Positions 15,385 through 22,595 of a stretch of 64,000 nucleotides of DNA are shown one piece after another. A program made the translations under genes and the position numbers. Source of the DNA: Herbaspirillum sp. GW103 (GTDB lineage Bacteria; Pseudomonadota; Gammaproteobacteria; Burkholderiales; Burkholderiaceae_D); assembly GCF_000261365.1 (NCBI RefSeq), contig NZ_AJVC01000003.1, positions 186,001 through 250,000 of the forward strand, given 5' to 3'. The notes under the pieces are model-generated. The model saw only the letters and a program-made list of their open reading frames with translations. It had not been told where the DNA came from and did no database searches. Position 1 is the stretch's first letter. Each line of letters starts with the position of its first letter.

Positions 15385-16829
15385 GCGCGCCGAGGCAGGA
15401 CGCGACTGATTGGAAATGGCACGAAGCCAAATGGAGCTCTATTCCTGCTTCGATCATCTGGGGACAAGATCGACGGATGGAGGCCGAGAATTATTTGGCT
15501 AGTGGATATGGTATCCGACTTGCGATGAGCGCTCGCACTACTGGGCGTGCGTCTCTTGGCGACTTAGCTCGCGTGTGGCAGCCATCCCGTTTGAAGGGTA
15601 TTCAAGTAAGTAGAGAGTACGGTACGCCCTTTCTAGCGGCTACGCAGGTGTTTGACCTGCGGCCTACTCCTCGCAAATTTCTCTCGCTTGACCGAACCGA
15701 TAACGTTGAAAATCGGATGGTTAAAGCTGGAACAATATTGGTGACGTGTTCAGGAAGTGTCGGCCGGGCCACCCTCTCGCACAGTGCCCATTTGAACACC
15801 TTGATTTCCCACGATCTGCTTCGTGTTTCTCCTAAGGATGAAGCTCATTGGGGGTGGGTTTACGCATTTTTGCGTAGTCCACAAGGGCGCGCGATGATGG
15901 GCGCGGCGCAATATGGTCACGTGATTAAACACCTTGAAACAAGTCATCTCGATGCTCTACCTGTTCCAATGTTGCGAAACGATCTGCTGAAGAAATTCCA
16001 GATTGCAGCCGACCAGATTTTGGAATTGAGAACAAAGTCTTTTGAGCAATTGCAAGAGGCGGAAGATATTTTTGCATCGTGCTTCCCCTCCCTTGCTTTT
16101 GATGGAGACGTTTCTCTCGGTTTTTCAGTTCGGGCAAGTCAAATGTTTGACCGGAGACGTCGACTTGATGCAAGTTGTTTTGTGCCGAAGACTGAGCAAA
16201 TTATGTTGGCATATTCCAAGCACGCTGAACGGATTGACCCGCTCTCTCGGGTGACGAGCCGCGTATTTGTGCCCGGGCGGTTTAAGCACATTTATGGTGA
16301 TGGAGGGATGCCGTATCTCGATAGTGCAGATATTCTGGAAGTTAACCCCGACATTGTGAAGTTTGTGTTGTCGCTGAGTGAGGAAGAGCAGCTGGATTAT
16401 CATGTTGAGCCAGGTTGGTTGCTGATACCGTGCTCAGGGCAGGTGTATGGCAATATCGGACATACCGTAATGGCGACTGAATGGCACGTAGGTAAGGTAT
16501 TTACCAATCATATTCTTAGGGTTTGCCCTAATGACAGGATTCGCGGTGGGTATTTGCAGTGCGTAATGGGGCATCCCTCACTTGGCCGACCTCAGATTGT
16601 CAGATTTGCGTTTGGATCAAGTGTGCCGGAAATCTCCGCAGCCGATGTTGCTACATTGGGAATACCTCGCCTGAGTTCAGTAGTTGAGAATGCTATTGCT
16701 GACCTAATGGAGAGCTCATCTATAGCCAGAGATAAGGCTGATGAGTTGGAGCAATCGATAGCACATGAGGCCGAGCTGCTTATTGATCATTTCATCGCAG
16801 GAGATTCCACTGCTTTTATTATTCCTTGA
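15363..16829 (+). CDS. Restriction-modification specificity subunit (HsdS-like)
   Basis: A 488-residue DNA-recognition subunit. Two target-recognition halves are visible: about residues 45-205 (LGDLARVWQPSR, PFLAATQVFDL, GTILVTCSGSVGR, HDLLRV, LPVPML) and about 240-450 (RVFVPGRFKHIYGDGG, PYLDSADI, GWLLIPCSGQVYGNIG, NHILRV, LGIPRLS). Each half is followed by a helical spacer. The SGSVGR and SGQVYG loops are the usual HsdS signatures. The two halves would read the two parts of a split site, presented by the upstream nuclease-methyltransferase with which it overlaps by 22 bp. A perfect terminator follows. The TRDs cannot be matched to a target by eye. Confidence 0.88.
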   Translation: MAKRAGLSAPRQDATDWKWHEAKWSSIPASIIWGQDRRMEAENYLASGYGIRLAMSARTTGRASLGDLARVWQPSRLKGIQVSREYGTPFLAATQVFDLRPTPRKFLSLDRTDNVENRMVKAGTILVTCSGSVGRATLSHSAHLNTLISHDLLRVSPKDEAHWGWVYAFLRSPQGRAMMGAAQYGHVIKHLETSHLDALPVPMLRNDLLKKFQIAADQILELRTKSFEQLQEAEDIFASCFPSLAFDGDVSLGFSVRASQMFDRRRRLDASCFVPKTEQIMLAYSKHAERIDPLSRVTSRVFVPGRFKHIYGDGGMPYLDSADILEVNPDIVKFVLSLSEEEQLDYHVEPGWLLIPCSGQVYGNIGHTVMATEWHVGKVFTNHILRVCPNDRIRGGYLQCVMGHPSLGRPQIVRFAFGSSVPEISAADVATLGIPRLSSVVENAIADLMESSSIARDKADELEQSIAHEAELLIDHFIAGDSTAFIIP

Positions 16830-16860
16830 GGATAATCTGGTCTAATTTGTAGAAAACTAT

Positions 16861-16894
16861 AGGGAGGGCTGGGATACCCAGCCCTCCCTTTTTT
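16861..16894 (+). terminator. Strong Rho-independent terminator of the restriction operon
   Basis: A 13-bp perfect stem (AGGGAGGGCTGGG and its complement), a three-base loop and a T-run lie 32 bp after the specificity gene. Confidence 0.93.
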
Positions 16895-16953
16895 GCCGCC
16901 ATGCCGTTCGTGCACTGTTCGGTTGATTTATGTTGCGACCGCTTTCGTTTGCT

Positions 16954-18183
16954 TCAGGGTAGAGCTTCTGCTTGAGGTCTTAATCGGATCACATCAGCAC
17001 CTTTGCGCAAGTTATCCAAATAATCCGCCCATCGTTGCATCATCCGTTTGCGTTCAGGTAAATGGGATGTGCGGTTATAAGCTCGGCCGTTAGGGTCGCG
17101 GACGGCGTGCGCTAATTGATGCTCAATGAGATCGGGGCGCTCGCCAAGAACTTCATCCAGAATAGTGCGCGCCATCGCTCGGAAGCCGTGAGCCGTCATT
17201 ACCTCCTTGGAATAGCCCATACCTCGCAGTGCTGCATTGACCGTGTTCTCGCTCATGCAGCGTTCGCCAGTTCGGATACTGGGGAAGACGTAACGCCCAT
17301 GTCCGCTAAGGGCATGGAGGCCGCGCAGCACCTCTACCGCTTGAGTAGGCAAAGGGACTAAATGCTCTACCCCCATTTTCATCTTGGTTGCAGGAATACG
17401 CCATTCGGCGGTGTCAAGGTCAAACTCCGACCACTCGGCGGCGCGTAGCTCGCCCGGTCGGACGAAAACCATTGGAGACAGCTTGAGCGCCGCTACGGTG
17501 TATGGGTGTCCTGTATATCCGTAGATAGCGCGCAGCAGTTCCGCTACCTGCTTGGGTTCCGTGATGGCTGCAAAGTGTCCCTTGGGGACGGCGGCCAGCG
17601 CGCCGCGCAGGTCCGTGGTCACGTCGCGTTCCGCAGTGCCCTCGGCGACTGCGAACCTGAAAACCTGACCGCATATCTGCTTAACTCGATGCGCCGAGTC
17701 GATTGCACCTCTGGCCTCCATTCTGCGGACAGCGGTGAGCACGTCGCGCGGTCCGATGGTGGAAATGGCTTGTTTGCCGATGATCGGGAACACGTTGCTC
17801 TCCAACCAGTTCGTGATTTTCTCCTGTGTGGTGGCAGCGCGATTTGCCGCCGTCTTGGAAAGCCATTGACGGGCGACAATCTCAAAGGTGTTTTCTGCCG
17901 CGATAATCTGAGCCTGCTTCATTTCCCGCTTGCTTTGGGCGGGATCAATGCCATCTGCCAGTAATTCGCGGGCTTCCTCCCGGCGCTTTCTCGCTTTAGC
18001 GAGAGAAATTTCGGGATAGACACCCAAGGCCAAGGTCTTGCGTTTGTTTAAGTGTCGATAATCCATCCGCCAGTATTTTCCCGTTGCCTTCACGAGAAGA
18101 TACATGCCGCCGCCATCGGCGTATTTATCGCCATTGGGTTTGATGGGCTTTACTTGCTTCACAAAGGTATCGGTCAGAGACAT
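16954..18183 (-). CDS. int: P4-type tyrosine recombinase (island integrase)
   Basis: A 409-residue integrase. The N-terminal arm-binding domain begins MSLTDTFVKQVKPIK with YADGGGMYLLVK (DUF4102 type). A core-binding SAM-like domain follows, then the catalytic domain with Arg in RPGELRAAEW, His-x-x-Arg in HGFRAMART, a later His in EHQLAHAV, and the nucleophile Tyr in GRAYNR. The ATG at 18183 is the first with a family-like N-terminus. The gene is transcribed away from tRNA-Leu(CAA), 172 bp from its 3' end, where attR lies. Three TACCGTCA elements overlap its promoter. It catalyses integration at and excision from the tRNA 3' end. Confidence 0.93.
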   Translation of the reverse strand: MSLTDTFVKQVKPIKPNGDKYADGGGMYLLVKATGKYWRMDYRHLNKRKTLALGVYPEISLAKARKRREEARELLADGIDPAQSKREMKQAQIIAAENTFEIVARQWLSKTAANRAATTQEKITNWLESNVFPIIGKQAISTIGPRDVLTAVRRMEARGAIDSAHRVKQICGQVFRFAVAEGTAERDVTTDLRGALAAVPKGHFAAITEPKQVAELLRAIYGYTGHPYTVAALKLSPMVFVRPGELRAAEWSEFDLDTAEWRIPATKMKMGVEHLVPLPTQAVEVLRGLHALSGHGRYVFPSIRTGERCMSENTVNAALRGMGYSKEVMTAHGFRAMARTILDEVLGERPDLIEHQLAHAVRDPNGRAYNRTSHLPERKRMMQRWADYLDNLRKGADVIRLRPQAEALP

Positions 18184-18191
18184 AGCGTGTT

Positions 18192-18243
18192 TGACGGTAT
18201 CTGGAATTGGGTAGGGAGGAGATACCGTCAAAAATGACGGTAT
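18192..18243. promoter_or_regulatory. Three TACCGTCA elements at the integrase promoter
   Basis: TGACGGTAT (18192-18200), ATACCGTCA (18222-18230) and TGACGGTAT (18235-18243) surround the start of the integrase gene; the last two form an inverted repeat with a four-base spacer. Probable binding sites for AlpA or the integrase itself. Confidence 0.6.
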
Positions 18244-18285
18244 TAATCGTGGATGTAATGCTACGTCCTTGGACGGACGCGGACA

Positions 18286-18322
18286 AGAAAAAGCCCGCTG
18301 TGTCAGCAGACACGCGGGCTTT
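18286..18322 (-). terminator. Terminator of the tRNA-Leu transcript
   Basis: AAAGCCCGC and GCGGGCTTT arms with an inner GTGTC/GACAC stem are followed on the minus strand by TTTTTCTT. It lies 33 bp beyond the 3' end of the tRNA and inside the island end. Confidence 0.85.
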
Positions 18323-18354
18323 AGAACATCTTTGGACTTCGTTGAATAACTGGT

Positions 18355-18439
18355 TGGTGCCGGGAGCCGGAATCGAACCGGCACGCCTTGCGGCGCGGGA
18401 TTTTGAGTCCCGTGCGTCTACCTATTCCGCCATCCCGGC
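18355..18439 (-). tRNA. tRNA-Leu (anticodon CAA)
   Basis: An 85-nt class II tRNA on the minus strand. The acceptor stem pairs GCCGGGA with TCCCGGC followed by encoded ACCA. The anticodon stem CGGGA/TCCCG holds the loop CTCAAAA, giving anticodon CAA. The T-arm contains GGTTCGATTCC, and a variable arm of class II length is present. Its 3' end is the attachment site of the neighbouring island, and the island supplies a sequence that keeps the tRNA intact. Confidence 0.95.
18361..18377. other. attR core within tRNA-Leu
   Basis: CGGGAGCCGGAATCGAA in the T-arm/acceptor part of the tRNA is identical to 7041-7057 and defines the right junction of the island. Confidence 0.8.
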
Positions 18440-18517
18440 GACGCGAGCCAGCGATTATTACCGATTTCGTTGCTCCGAGCAAGCCCCGATAGCTACGGCA
18501 GACAGCCGATGTGAAAA

Positions 18518-18958
18518 TTATTTACCGCACACCGCCTCAATGGCCCGTTCCCCCGTCGAGCCCGGAATCGGATCCTGAAGCTTTACATCCGAATACGCCA
18601 GCTGCGGCGCCAGCAGCAACTGCCCTTTGCCATCGGCCTGCGCATACATCTTGCGGCTGCCAAAGCCAAGCTGGCGCGCGCTGCAGTCGAAGTAGGCGGT
18701 GGAGATCTCCGACAGGTAATAGGTCTTGCTGCCCTGGCCCATCAGCAGTTGCGGACGGTTCCAGTTCAGCAGGATCTGCGCCTGCCGCACGCTGCGGGTG
18801 GTGACAATGCTGCTCTTGTCGATGAAGAAGCTGCCAATGTTGTTCTCCCCCAGTGGCATCCACTCGGCATGGGCCGACACACAGGTCATCGTCAGTGCCG
18901 CCGCCAGTAGCAGTGCCAGGCGCGGCGCAGGGGAGGGAGAAGAAGAGCGTTGATCCAT
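18518..18958 (-). CDS. Surface-adhesin E-like exported protein
   Basis: A 146-residue protein with a signal peptide (hydrophobic ALLLAAALTMTCVSAHA followed by EW). The mature domain has the Adhesin_E-like pattern common in betaproteobacteria: W, a Gly-Glu-Asn region, FFIDKSSI, a central strand ILLNWNRPQ, YYLSEISTAYFDCSARQLGF and a second Cys in EAVCGK at the end, which likely forms a disulfide. It is probably periplasmic or surface-attached and of unknown role. It is the first gene beyond the tRNA and has normal core-like GC content. Confidence 0.65.
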   Translation of the reverse strand: MDQRSSSPSPAPRLALLLAAALTMTCVSAHAEWMPLGENNIGSFFIDKSSIVTTRSVRQAQILLNWNRPQLLMGQGSKTYYLSEISTAYFDCSARQLGFGSRKMYAQADGKGQLLLAPQLAYSDVKLQDPIPGSTGERAIEAVCGK

Positions 18959-18976
18959 GTCGGGCAGGGCGTCGCG

Positions 18977-19141
18977 TCAGGTCAGCATCATGGCCAGCAT
19001 GGCGACATCGTCCTCCAGCAACAGCACCAGGGTGATGCTCCAGAAGATCAGTTCCGCCAGCACGCGGTGTCCTGTCAGCGTCATGCGCAGGCTTGCAGCC
19101 ATGTCCAACTCATCGATTGCGAAAAATGAAAGTGCGGCCAT
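18977..19141 (-). CDS. Possible small membrane protein, 54 residues
   Basis: The frame MAALSFFAIDELDMAASLRM continues into one hydrophobic segment (VLAELIFWSITLVLLLEDD) and ends AMLAMMLT. A weak GG-containing site precedes this ATG. It lies 18 bp upstream of the Adhesin_E-like gene on the same strand. No family is recognised and the frame could be spurious. Confidence 0.3.
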   Translation of the reverse strand: MAALSFFAIDELDMAASLRMTLTGHRVLAELIFWSITLVLLLEDDVAMLAMMLT

Positions 19142-19236
19142 CCTAACATGCCCTTTACGAATGGACATGACCCCCGACATGAAAATGGCCCGCACCAGGG
19201 CGAGCCACTTTCTGCTGCAGCAATGACGCGGACCGA

Positions 19237-20316
19237 TCAGATCGCCGCCGCAATCGCCTTGCCCACTTCCGTGGTGTTGCTCTTGCCACCCAGGTCCGGC
19301 GTGGTCGGTCCATTGACCAGCACGTTTTCGATGGCAGCCAGCATGGCGTCGTGCGCCTGGCGATACTTGCCCTGGCCATCGCCGAGGAAGTCCAGCATCA
19401 TCGCGCCGGACCAGATGGTGGCCACCGGATTGGCGATGTTCTTGCCAAAGATGTCCGGTGCCGAACCATGCACCGGCTCGAACAGCGAGGGCAGCTCGCG
19501 CGTCGGATTGATGTTGGCCGAAGGCGCAATCCCGATCGTGCCGGCACAGGCCGGGCCAAGGTCGGAGAGGATGTCGCCAAACAGGTTGGATGCCACCACC
19601 ACGTCGAAACGATCCGGGTTCAGCACGAAGTGCGCCGTCAGAATGTCGATGTGGTACTTGTCGCGGCGCACCTCCGGGTAGTTCGCGCCCATGGCCTCGA
19701 CGCGCTCATCCCAGTAGGGCATGGTGATGGCGATGCCGTTGGACTTGGTGGCCGAGGTCAGGTGCTTCTTGGGACGGCTCTGTGCCAGCTCGAAGGCGAA
19801 CTTGAGGATGCGGTCGGTGCCCTTGCGGCTGAATACCGATTCCTGGATCACGGTCTCGCGCTCGGTTCCCTCAAACATGCGGCCGCCGATGGCCGAATAT
19901 TCGCCTTCGGTATTCTCGCGCACCACGTAGAAGTCGATGTCGCCCGGCTTGCGGTTGGCCAGCGGGCAGGGTACGCCCGGCATCAGGCGCACCGGTCGCA
20001 GGTTGACGTAAAGGTCGAAGTCGCGGCGGAACTTCAGCAGCGAACCCCACAGCGAAACGTGATCCGGCACCGTGGCCGGCCAGCCGACCGCGCCGAAGAA
20101 GATGGCTTCAAATCCCTTCAACTGATCGAACCAGTCATCGGGCATCATCTGGCCATGCTTGGCGTAATAACCGCAGTGCGCCCAGTCGAAATGGGTGAAT
20201 TCGATGTCGATGCCGAACTTCCTGCTGGCGGCCTCGACCGCGCGCAGCCCTTCGGGCATCACTTCCTGGCCAATGCCGTCGCCGGCGATGACGGCGATTC
20301 TGTGGGTCTTGCTCAT
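19237..20316 (-). CDS. dmlA: Tartrate dehydrogenase/decarboxylase, D-malate dehydrogenase family
   Basis: A 359-residue NAD-dependent beta-decarboxylating dehydrogenase. It shows IAVIAGDGIGQEV at the N-terminus, the substrate motif LRPVRLMPG, VVRENTEGEYS, the metal-site stretch VVASNLFGDILSDLGPACAG and GSAPDIFGKNIANPVATIWSGAMMLDFLG. The family turns D-malate to pyruvate, or tartrate to oxaloglycolate/glycerate, using NAD and Mn or Mg; the sequence alone does not separate these. GAGGAG precedes the ATG at 20316. A CACGA-T-TCGTG palindrome about 140 bp upstream is shared with the nearby LysR gene, which suggests DmlR-type control. Confidence 0.88.
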   Translation of the reverse strand: MSKTHRIAVIAGDGIGQEVMPEGLRAVEAASRKFGIDIEFTHFDWAHCGYYAKHGQMMPDDWFDQLKGFEAIFFGAVGWPATVPDHVSLWGSLLKFRRDFDLYVNLRPVRLMPGVPCPLANRKPGDIDFYVVRENTEGEYSAIGGRMFEGTERETVIQESVFSRKGTDRILKFAFELAQSRPKKHLTSATKSNGIAITMPYWDERVEAMGANYPEVRRDKYHIDILTAHFVLNPDRFDVVVASNLFGDILSDLGPACAGTIGIAPSANINPTRELPSLFEPVHGSAPDIFGKNIANPVATIWSGAMMLDFLGDGQGKYRQAHDAMLAAIENVLVNGPTTPDLGGKSNTTEVGKAIAAAI

Positions 20317-20334
20317 CGTTGCTGCTCCTCTGAA

Positions 20335-20358
20335 TGACTGGTTGACTGGTTGACTGGT
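20335..20358. repeat. Three tandem 8-bp repeats in the dmlA leader
   Basis: TGACTGGT occurs three times without spacer, 19-42 bp upstream of the dmlA start codon. Copy number could vary by slippage. Confidence 0.75.
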
Positions 20359-20454
20359 CGACGGGCTGCCCGAGGTGACCGGGCAATGAAAACATGCCCT
20401 CATCATAAATCGCTTCACGCGATGGATCATCTACGAACTGGTGATGTAATAAAA

Positions 20455-20465
20455 CACGATTCGTG
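20455..20465. promoter_or_regulatory. CACGA-T-TCGTG palindrome upstream of dmlA
   Basis: An 11-bp odd palindrome in the dmlA promoter region. The same core (CACGA-A-TCGTG) lies in front of the LysR gene at 21664. Candidate operator for that regulator. Confidence 0.6.
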
Positions 20466-20490
20466 AACAGTGCAGAAAGCGTCAGCCATG

Positions 20491-20522
20491 AAAAAAGGCA
20501 GTGCGGTCATCCCGACACTGCC
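20491..20522 (-). terminator. Leftward terminator after the mutarotase gene
   Basis: GGCAGTG/CACTGCC arms are followed on the minus strand by six T residues, 34 bp after the stop of the mutarotase gene. Confidence 0.8.
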
Positions 20523-20555
20523 TGTTCTGCGGCCTGCCCGCGACATGGCTGCGCC

Positions 20556-21494
20556 TCAGCTGCCTGCGGTCTCGCCCCACAGTGTCACGCCCAGGGTATG
20601 CTCGGCGCCGGGCTCCAGTTCCACCAGATCGTCCATCACGTTGGCCGTCTCGATGCACAGCATGCGCTGCCAGGCATCATCGGCGAACTGCGACAGGCGG
20701 CGTGCCTTGCTCACCCAGGGGTTCCAGACCACGGCCGAGGTCGAGCCGCTGGCCTGGATGTGGATGCGGCGGTTCCAGCCCTCGTCGCGGATGGTCAGGT
20801 GCGGCGGCAGGTCGAGGTAGATGCGGTCGGTTTCGCCGCTGACCACCAGCGCACGCTTCTGTTCGCGCTCGGCCCAGCCTTCCAGGGTTTCGATGTAACG
20901 TCGGCCTTCCAGTCCATCGACGCTCACGTTGTGGATGCTGCTGACCGCAAAGTAGCTGTGCAGCGCCTGGGTCAGGGCGAGGTGCTCTTCGCTGCCGTTG
21001 CGGGTGGTGAGCTTGAGATGCAGGCGGTCGTCCAGCAGGATTTCCAGGCGCAGTTCGATCCCCGGGGGCAGGTGGCGTAGCGCCGGTGATTCGCTGGTGG
21101 GCGGGATGGCCAGTACCAGACGCACGGTATCGCCTTCGATGGCGTTCTCCATCAGCAGCCAGGGGATGCCGCGCACCAGGCCGTGCGCAGGCAGGCGCCC
21201 GCCCGCGTGCAGGGCCTGCACCTGCGGTGGATTGCGCATGAGGTCGCCGAACCACGGCCAGCACACCGGAATGCCGCCGCGCACCGAATTGCCGGCTTCG
21301 AAGGCGGCTTCCTCGCTCATCCAGATCACCGGTTCCTGACCGTGCACCTGGTAGCGCAGCACCTGCGCGCCTTGCTCGGCGATCAGCAGTTCAGCGCGCG
21401 CAGTCTGCACGCGCAGACATTGCAGCTGGTTGACTTCGATGCGCTGGATATGCGGAAGATCGGGCGGGACTTCCTGTTCTTCGATGAGGCTCAT
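20556..21494 (-). CDS. D-hexose-6-phosphate mutarotase
   Basis: A 312-residue member of the glucose-6-phosphate 1-epimerase (YeaD-like) family, which interconverts alpha and beta anomers of hexose 6-phosphates in the cytoplasm. Recognisable pieces are GAQVLRYQVHGQEPVIWMS, SVRGGIPVCWPWFG, the catalytic-region HGLVRGIPW, LTQALHSYFAVSSI, and the terminal VVWNPWVSKARRLSQFADD with the MLCIETAN strand. GGAG before the ATG at 21494 decides the start. Its own terminator follows, so it is a monocistron sitting between dmlA and the LysR gene; this looks like gene order rather than shared pathway. Confidence 0.88.
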   Translation of the reverse strand: MSLIEEQEVPPDLPHIQRIEVNQLQCLRVQTARAELLIAEQGAQVLRYQVHGQEPVIWMSEEAAFEAGNSVRGGIPVCWPWFGDLMRNPPQVQALHAGGRLPAHGLVRGIPWLLMENAIEGDTVRLVLAIPPTSESPALRHLPPGIELRLEILLDDRLHLKLTTRNGSEEHLALTQALHSYFAVSSIHNVSVDGLEGRRYIETLEGWAEREQKRALVVSGETDRIYLDLPPHLTIRDEGWNRRIHIQASGSTSAVVWNPWVSKARRLSQFADDAWQRMLCIETANVMDDLVELEPGAEHTLGVTLWGETAGS

Positions 21495-21630
21495 GCCGGA
21501 CACTCCAAGAGAATTCGTTGCGATGGTGCAAGACTGCCACATTTCGGGCCTTTGCGGGAGATCGGGCGCGCGGGCAGGCGATGCGCTGCGTCTCGTTGTG
21601 ATGCGAGCGGAGACGGGGTCAGGACTATAA

Positions 21631-21645
21631 TCCACGAATCGTGGA
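21631..21645. promoter_or_regulatory. TCCACGA-A-TCGTGGA palindrome upstream of the LysR gene
   Basis: A 15-bp odd palindrome 19 bp before the GTG start of the LysR gene. It shares the CACGA-N-TCGTG core with the dmlA promoter and fits autoregulation. Confidence 0.6.
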
Positions 21646-21663
21646 CTTCATCGGCTACATATC

Positions 21664-22578
21664 GTGAACAATTCTCCCCTGCTGGAAGACCTGCGCCTGT
21701 TCTGCGTGGTGGCGCGCCACAGCAATTTTGCCGAATCGGCGCGCGAAGTGGGTGCCTCCCCGGCCTTCATCAGCAAGCGCATCGCGCTGCTGGAGCAGGC
21801 GCTGGGTGTGCGGCTGTTCCACCGCACCACGCGCAGCGTGGTCATGACCGAGGATGGCGGCAACGTCCATGAATGGGCGCGCAAGATCCTCGACGATGTG
21901 GAGCAGATGATGGAAACCGTCAGCAGTGCCAAGCGCGTGCCGCGCGGGCTGCTCAAGATCAGTACCAGCTTCGGACTGGGGCGCAAGGTGGTGTCGCCCT
22001 TGCTGTCGCGTTTTGCCACCGAACATCCGGAACTGAAGATACAACTGGAGCTGGTGGACCGGCAGATCGATCTGGTCAATGAGGGAATCGACCTCGATAT
22101 CCGCGTGGGCGCGGGTCATGAGCCGCATCTGTTTTCCAGGCGCATCCTGCCCAGCCAGCGTGTGCTGTGCGCCAGTCCCGCCTATCTCAAGAAGCACGGC
22201 GCACCGGCTGATCTGGCCGCGCTGCGCCAGCACCAGTGCCTGGTGATCCGTGAGCGCAACCAGTCCTTCGGCATCTGGCGCATGATGGGGCCCAAGGGGC
22301 AGGAAACGGTCAAGGTCTCGGGCGCTCTGGCCTCCAATCACGGCGAGGTCATCCACCAGTGGGCCGTGGACGGGCACGGCATCATCCTGCGCTCGATCTG
22401 GGATGTGACCGACAGTCTCAAGCGCGGACGGCTGGTACGGGTACTGCCGCAGTATGCTCAGGAGGCCGACCTGTGCGCGGTCTATCCCGTGCAGCTGAAG
22501 AATTCAGCCAAGGTGCGCGAATGCGTGCGCTTCCTGCAAAAGCATCTGGATGTGACCGCATCATCGGCCACGGTGTAA
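21664..22578 (+). CDS. LysR-family regulator, probable DmlR-type
   Basis: A 304-residue LysR protein of the group with a short recognition domain (LLEDLRLFCVVARHSNFAES, ASPAFISKRIALLEQALGVRLFHRTTRSV). Its effector domain includes LLKISTSFGLGRKVVSPLL and RVGAGHEPHLFSRRILPS, the pattern of the DmlR/TtdR and AphB-like branch. It starts with GTG. A palindrome just upstream recurs in the dmlA promoter 1.2 kb away, so control of D-malate/tartrate use is likely. The mutarotase gene lies between the two. Confidence 0.85.
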   Translation: MNNSPLLEDLRLFCVVARHSNFAESAREVGASPAFISKRIALLEQALGVRLFHRTTRSVVMTEDGGNVHEWARKILDDVEQMMETVSSAKRVPRGLLKISTSFGLGRKVVSPLLSRFATEHPELKIQLELVDRQIDLVNEGIDLDIRVGAGHEPHLFSRRILPSQRVLCASPAYLKKHGAPADLAALRQHQCLVIRERNQSFGIWRMMGPKGQETVKVSGALASNHGEVIHQWAVDGHGIILRSIWDVTDSLKRGRLVRVLPQYAQEADLCAVYPVQLKNSAKVRECVRFLQKHLDVTASSATV

Positions 22579-22595
22579 GCAGGCGAGACACGCGT

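Larger units (their letters stand above)
7041..18377. mobile_element. P4-like integrative island in tRNA-Leu(CAA), 11.3 kb
   Basis: The island is bounded by a 17-bp direct repeat, one copy of which is the 3' end of an intact tRNA-Leu. A tyrosine integrase gene reads away from the tRNA, just inside the right junction. Inside are an AlpA-type regulator/excisionase, a YagK/YfjJ-type replication protein, an XRE regulator, small hypothetical proteins, a GIY-YIG protein and a restriction-modification pair. Base composition is visibly more AT-rich than the flanks. Size, target and the alpA-rep pairing resemble P4-type satellites and the E. coli CP4 islands. There are no capsid, tail, conjugation or packaging genes, so transfer would need a helper or host uptake. 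Confidence 0.85.
18206..18377. repeat. Right copy of the ~170-bp direct repeat
   Basis: Contains the integrase promoter region, the tRNA terminator and the tRNA 3' end. The imperfect left copy is at 6882-7057. The two copies differ by scattered substitutions and 4 bp in length, so they have diverged or come from related but distinct elements. Confidence 0.85.

Noticed and set aside
7041..18377. Complete prophage
   Set aside because: No capsid, tail, terminase, lysis or packaging gene is present; a satellite-type island fits better.
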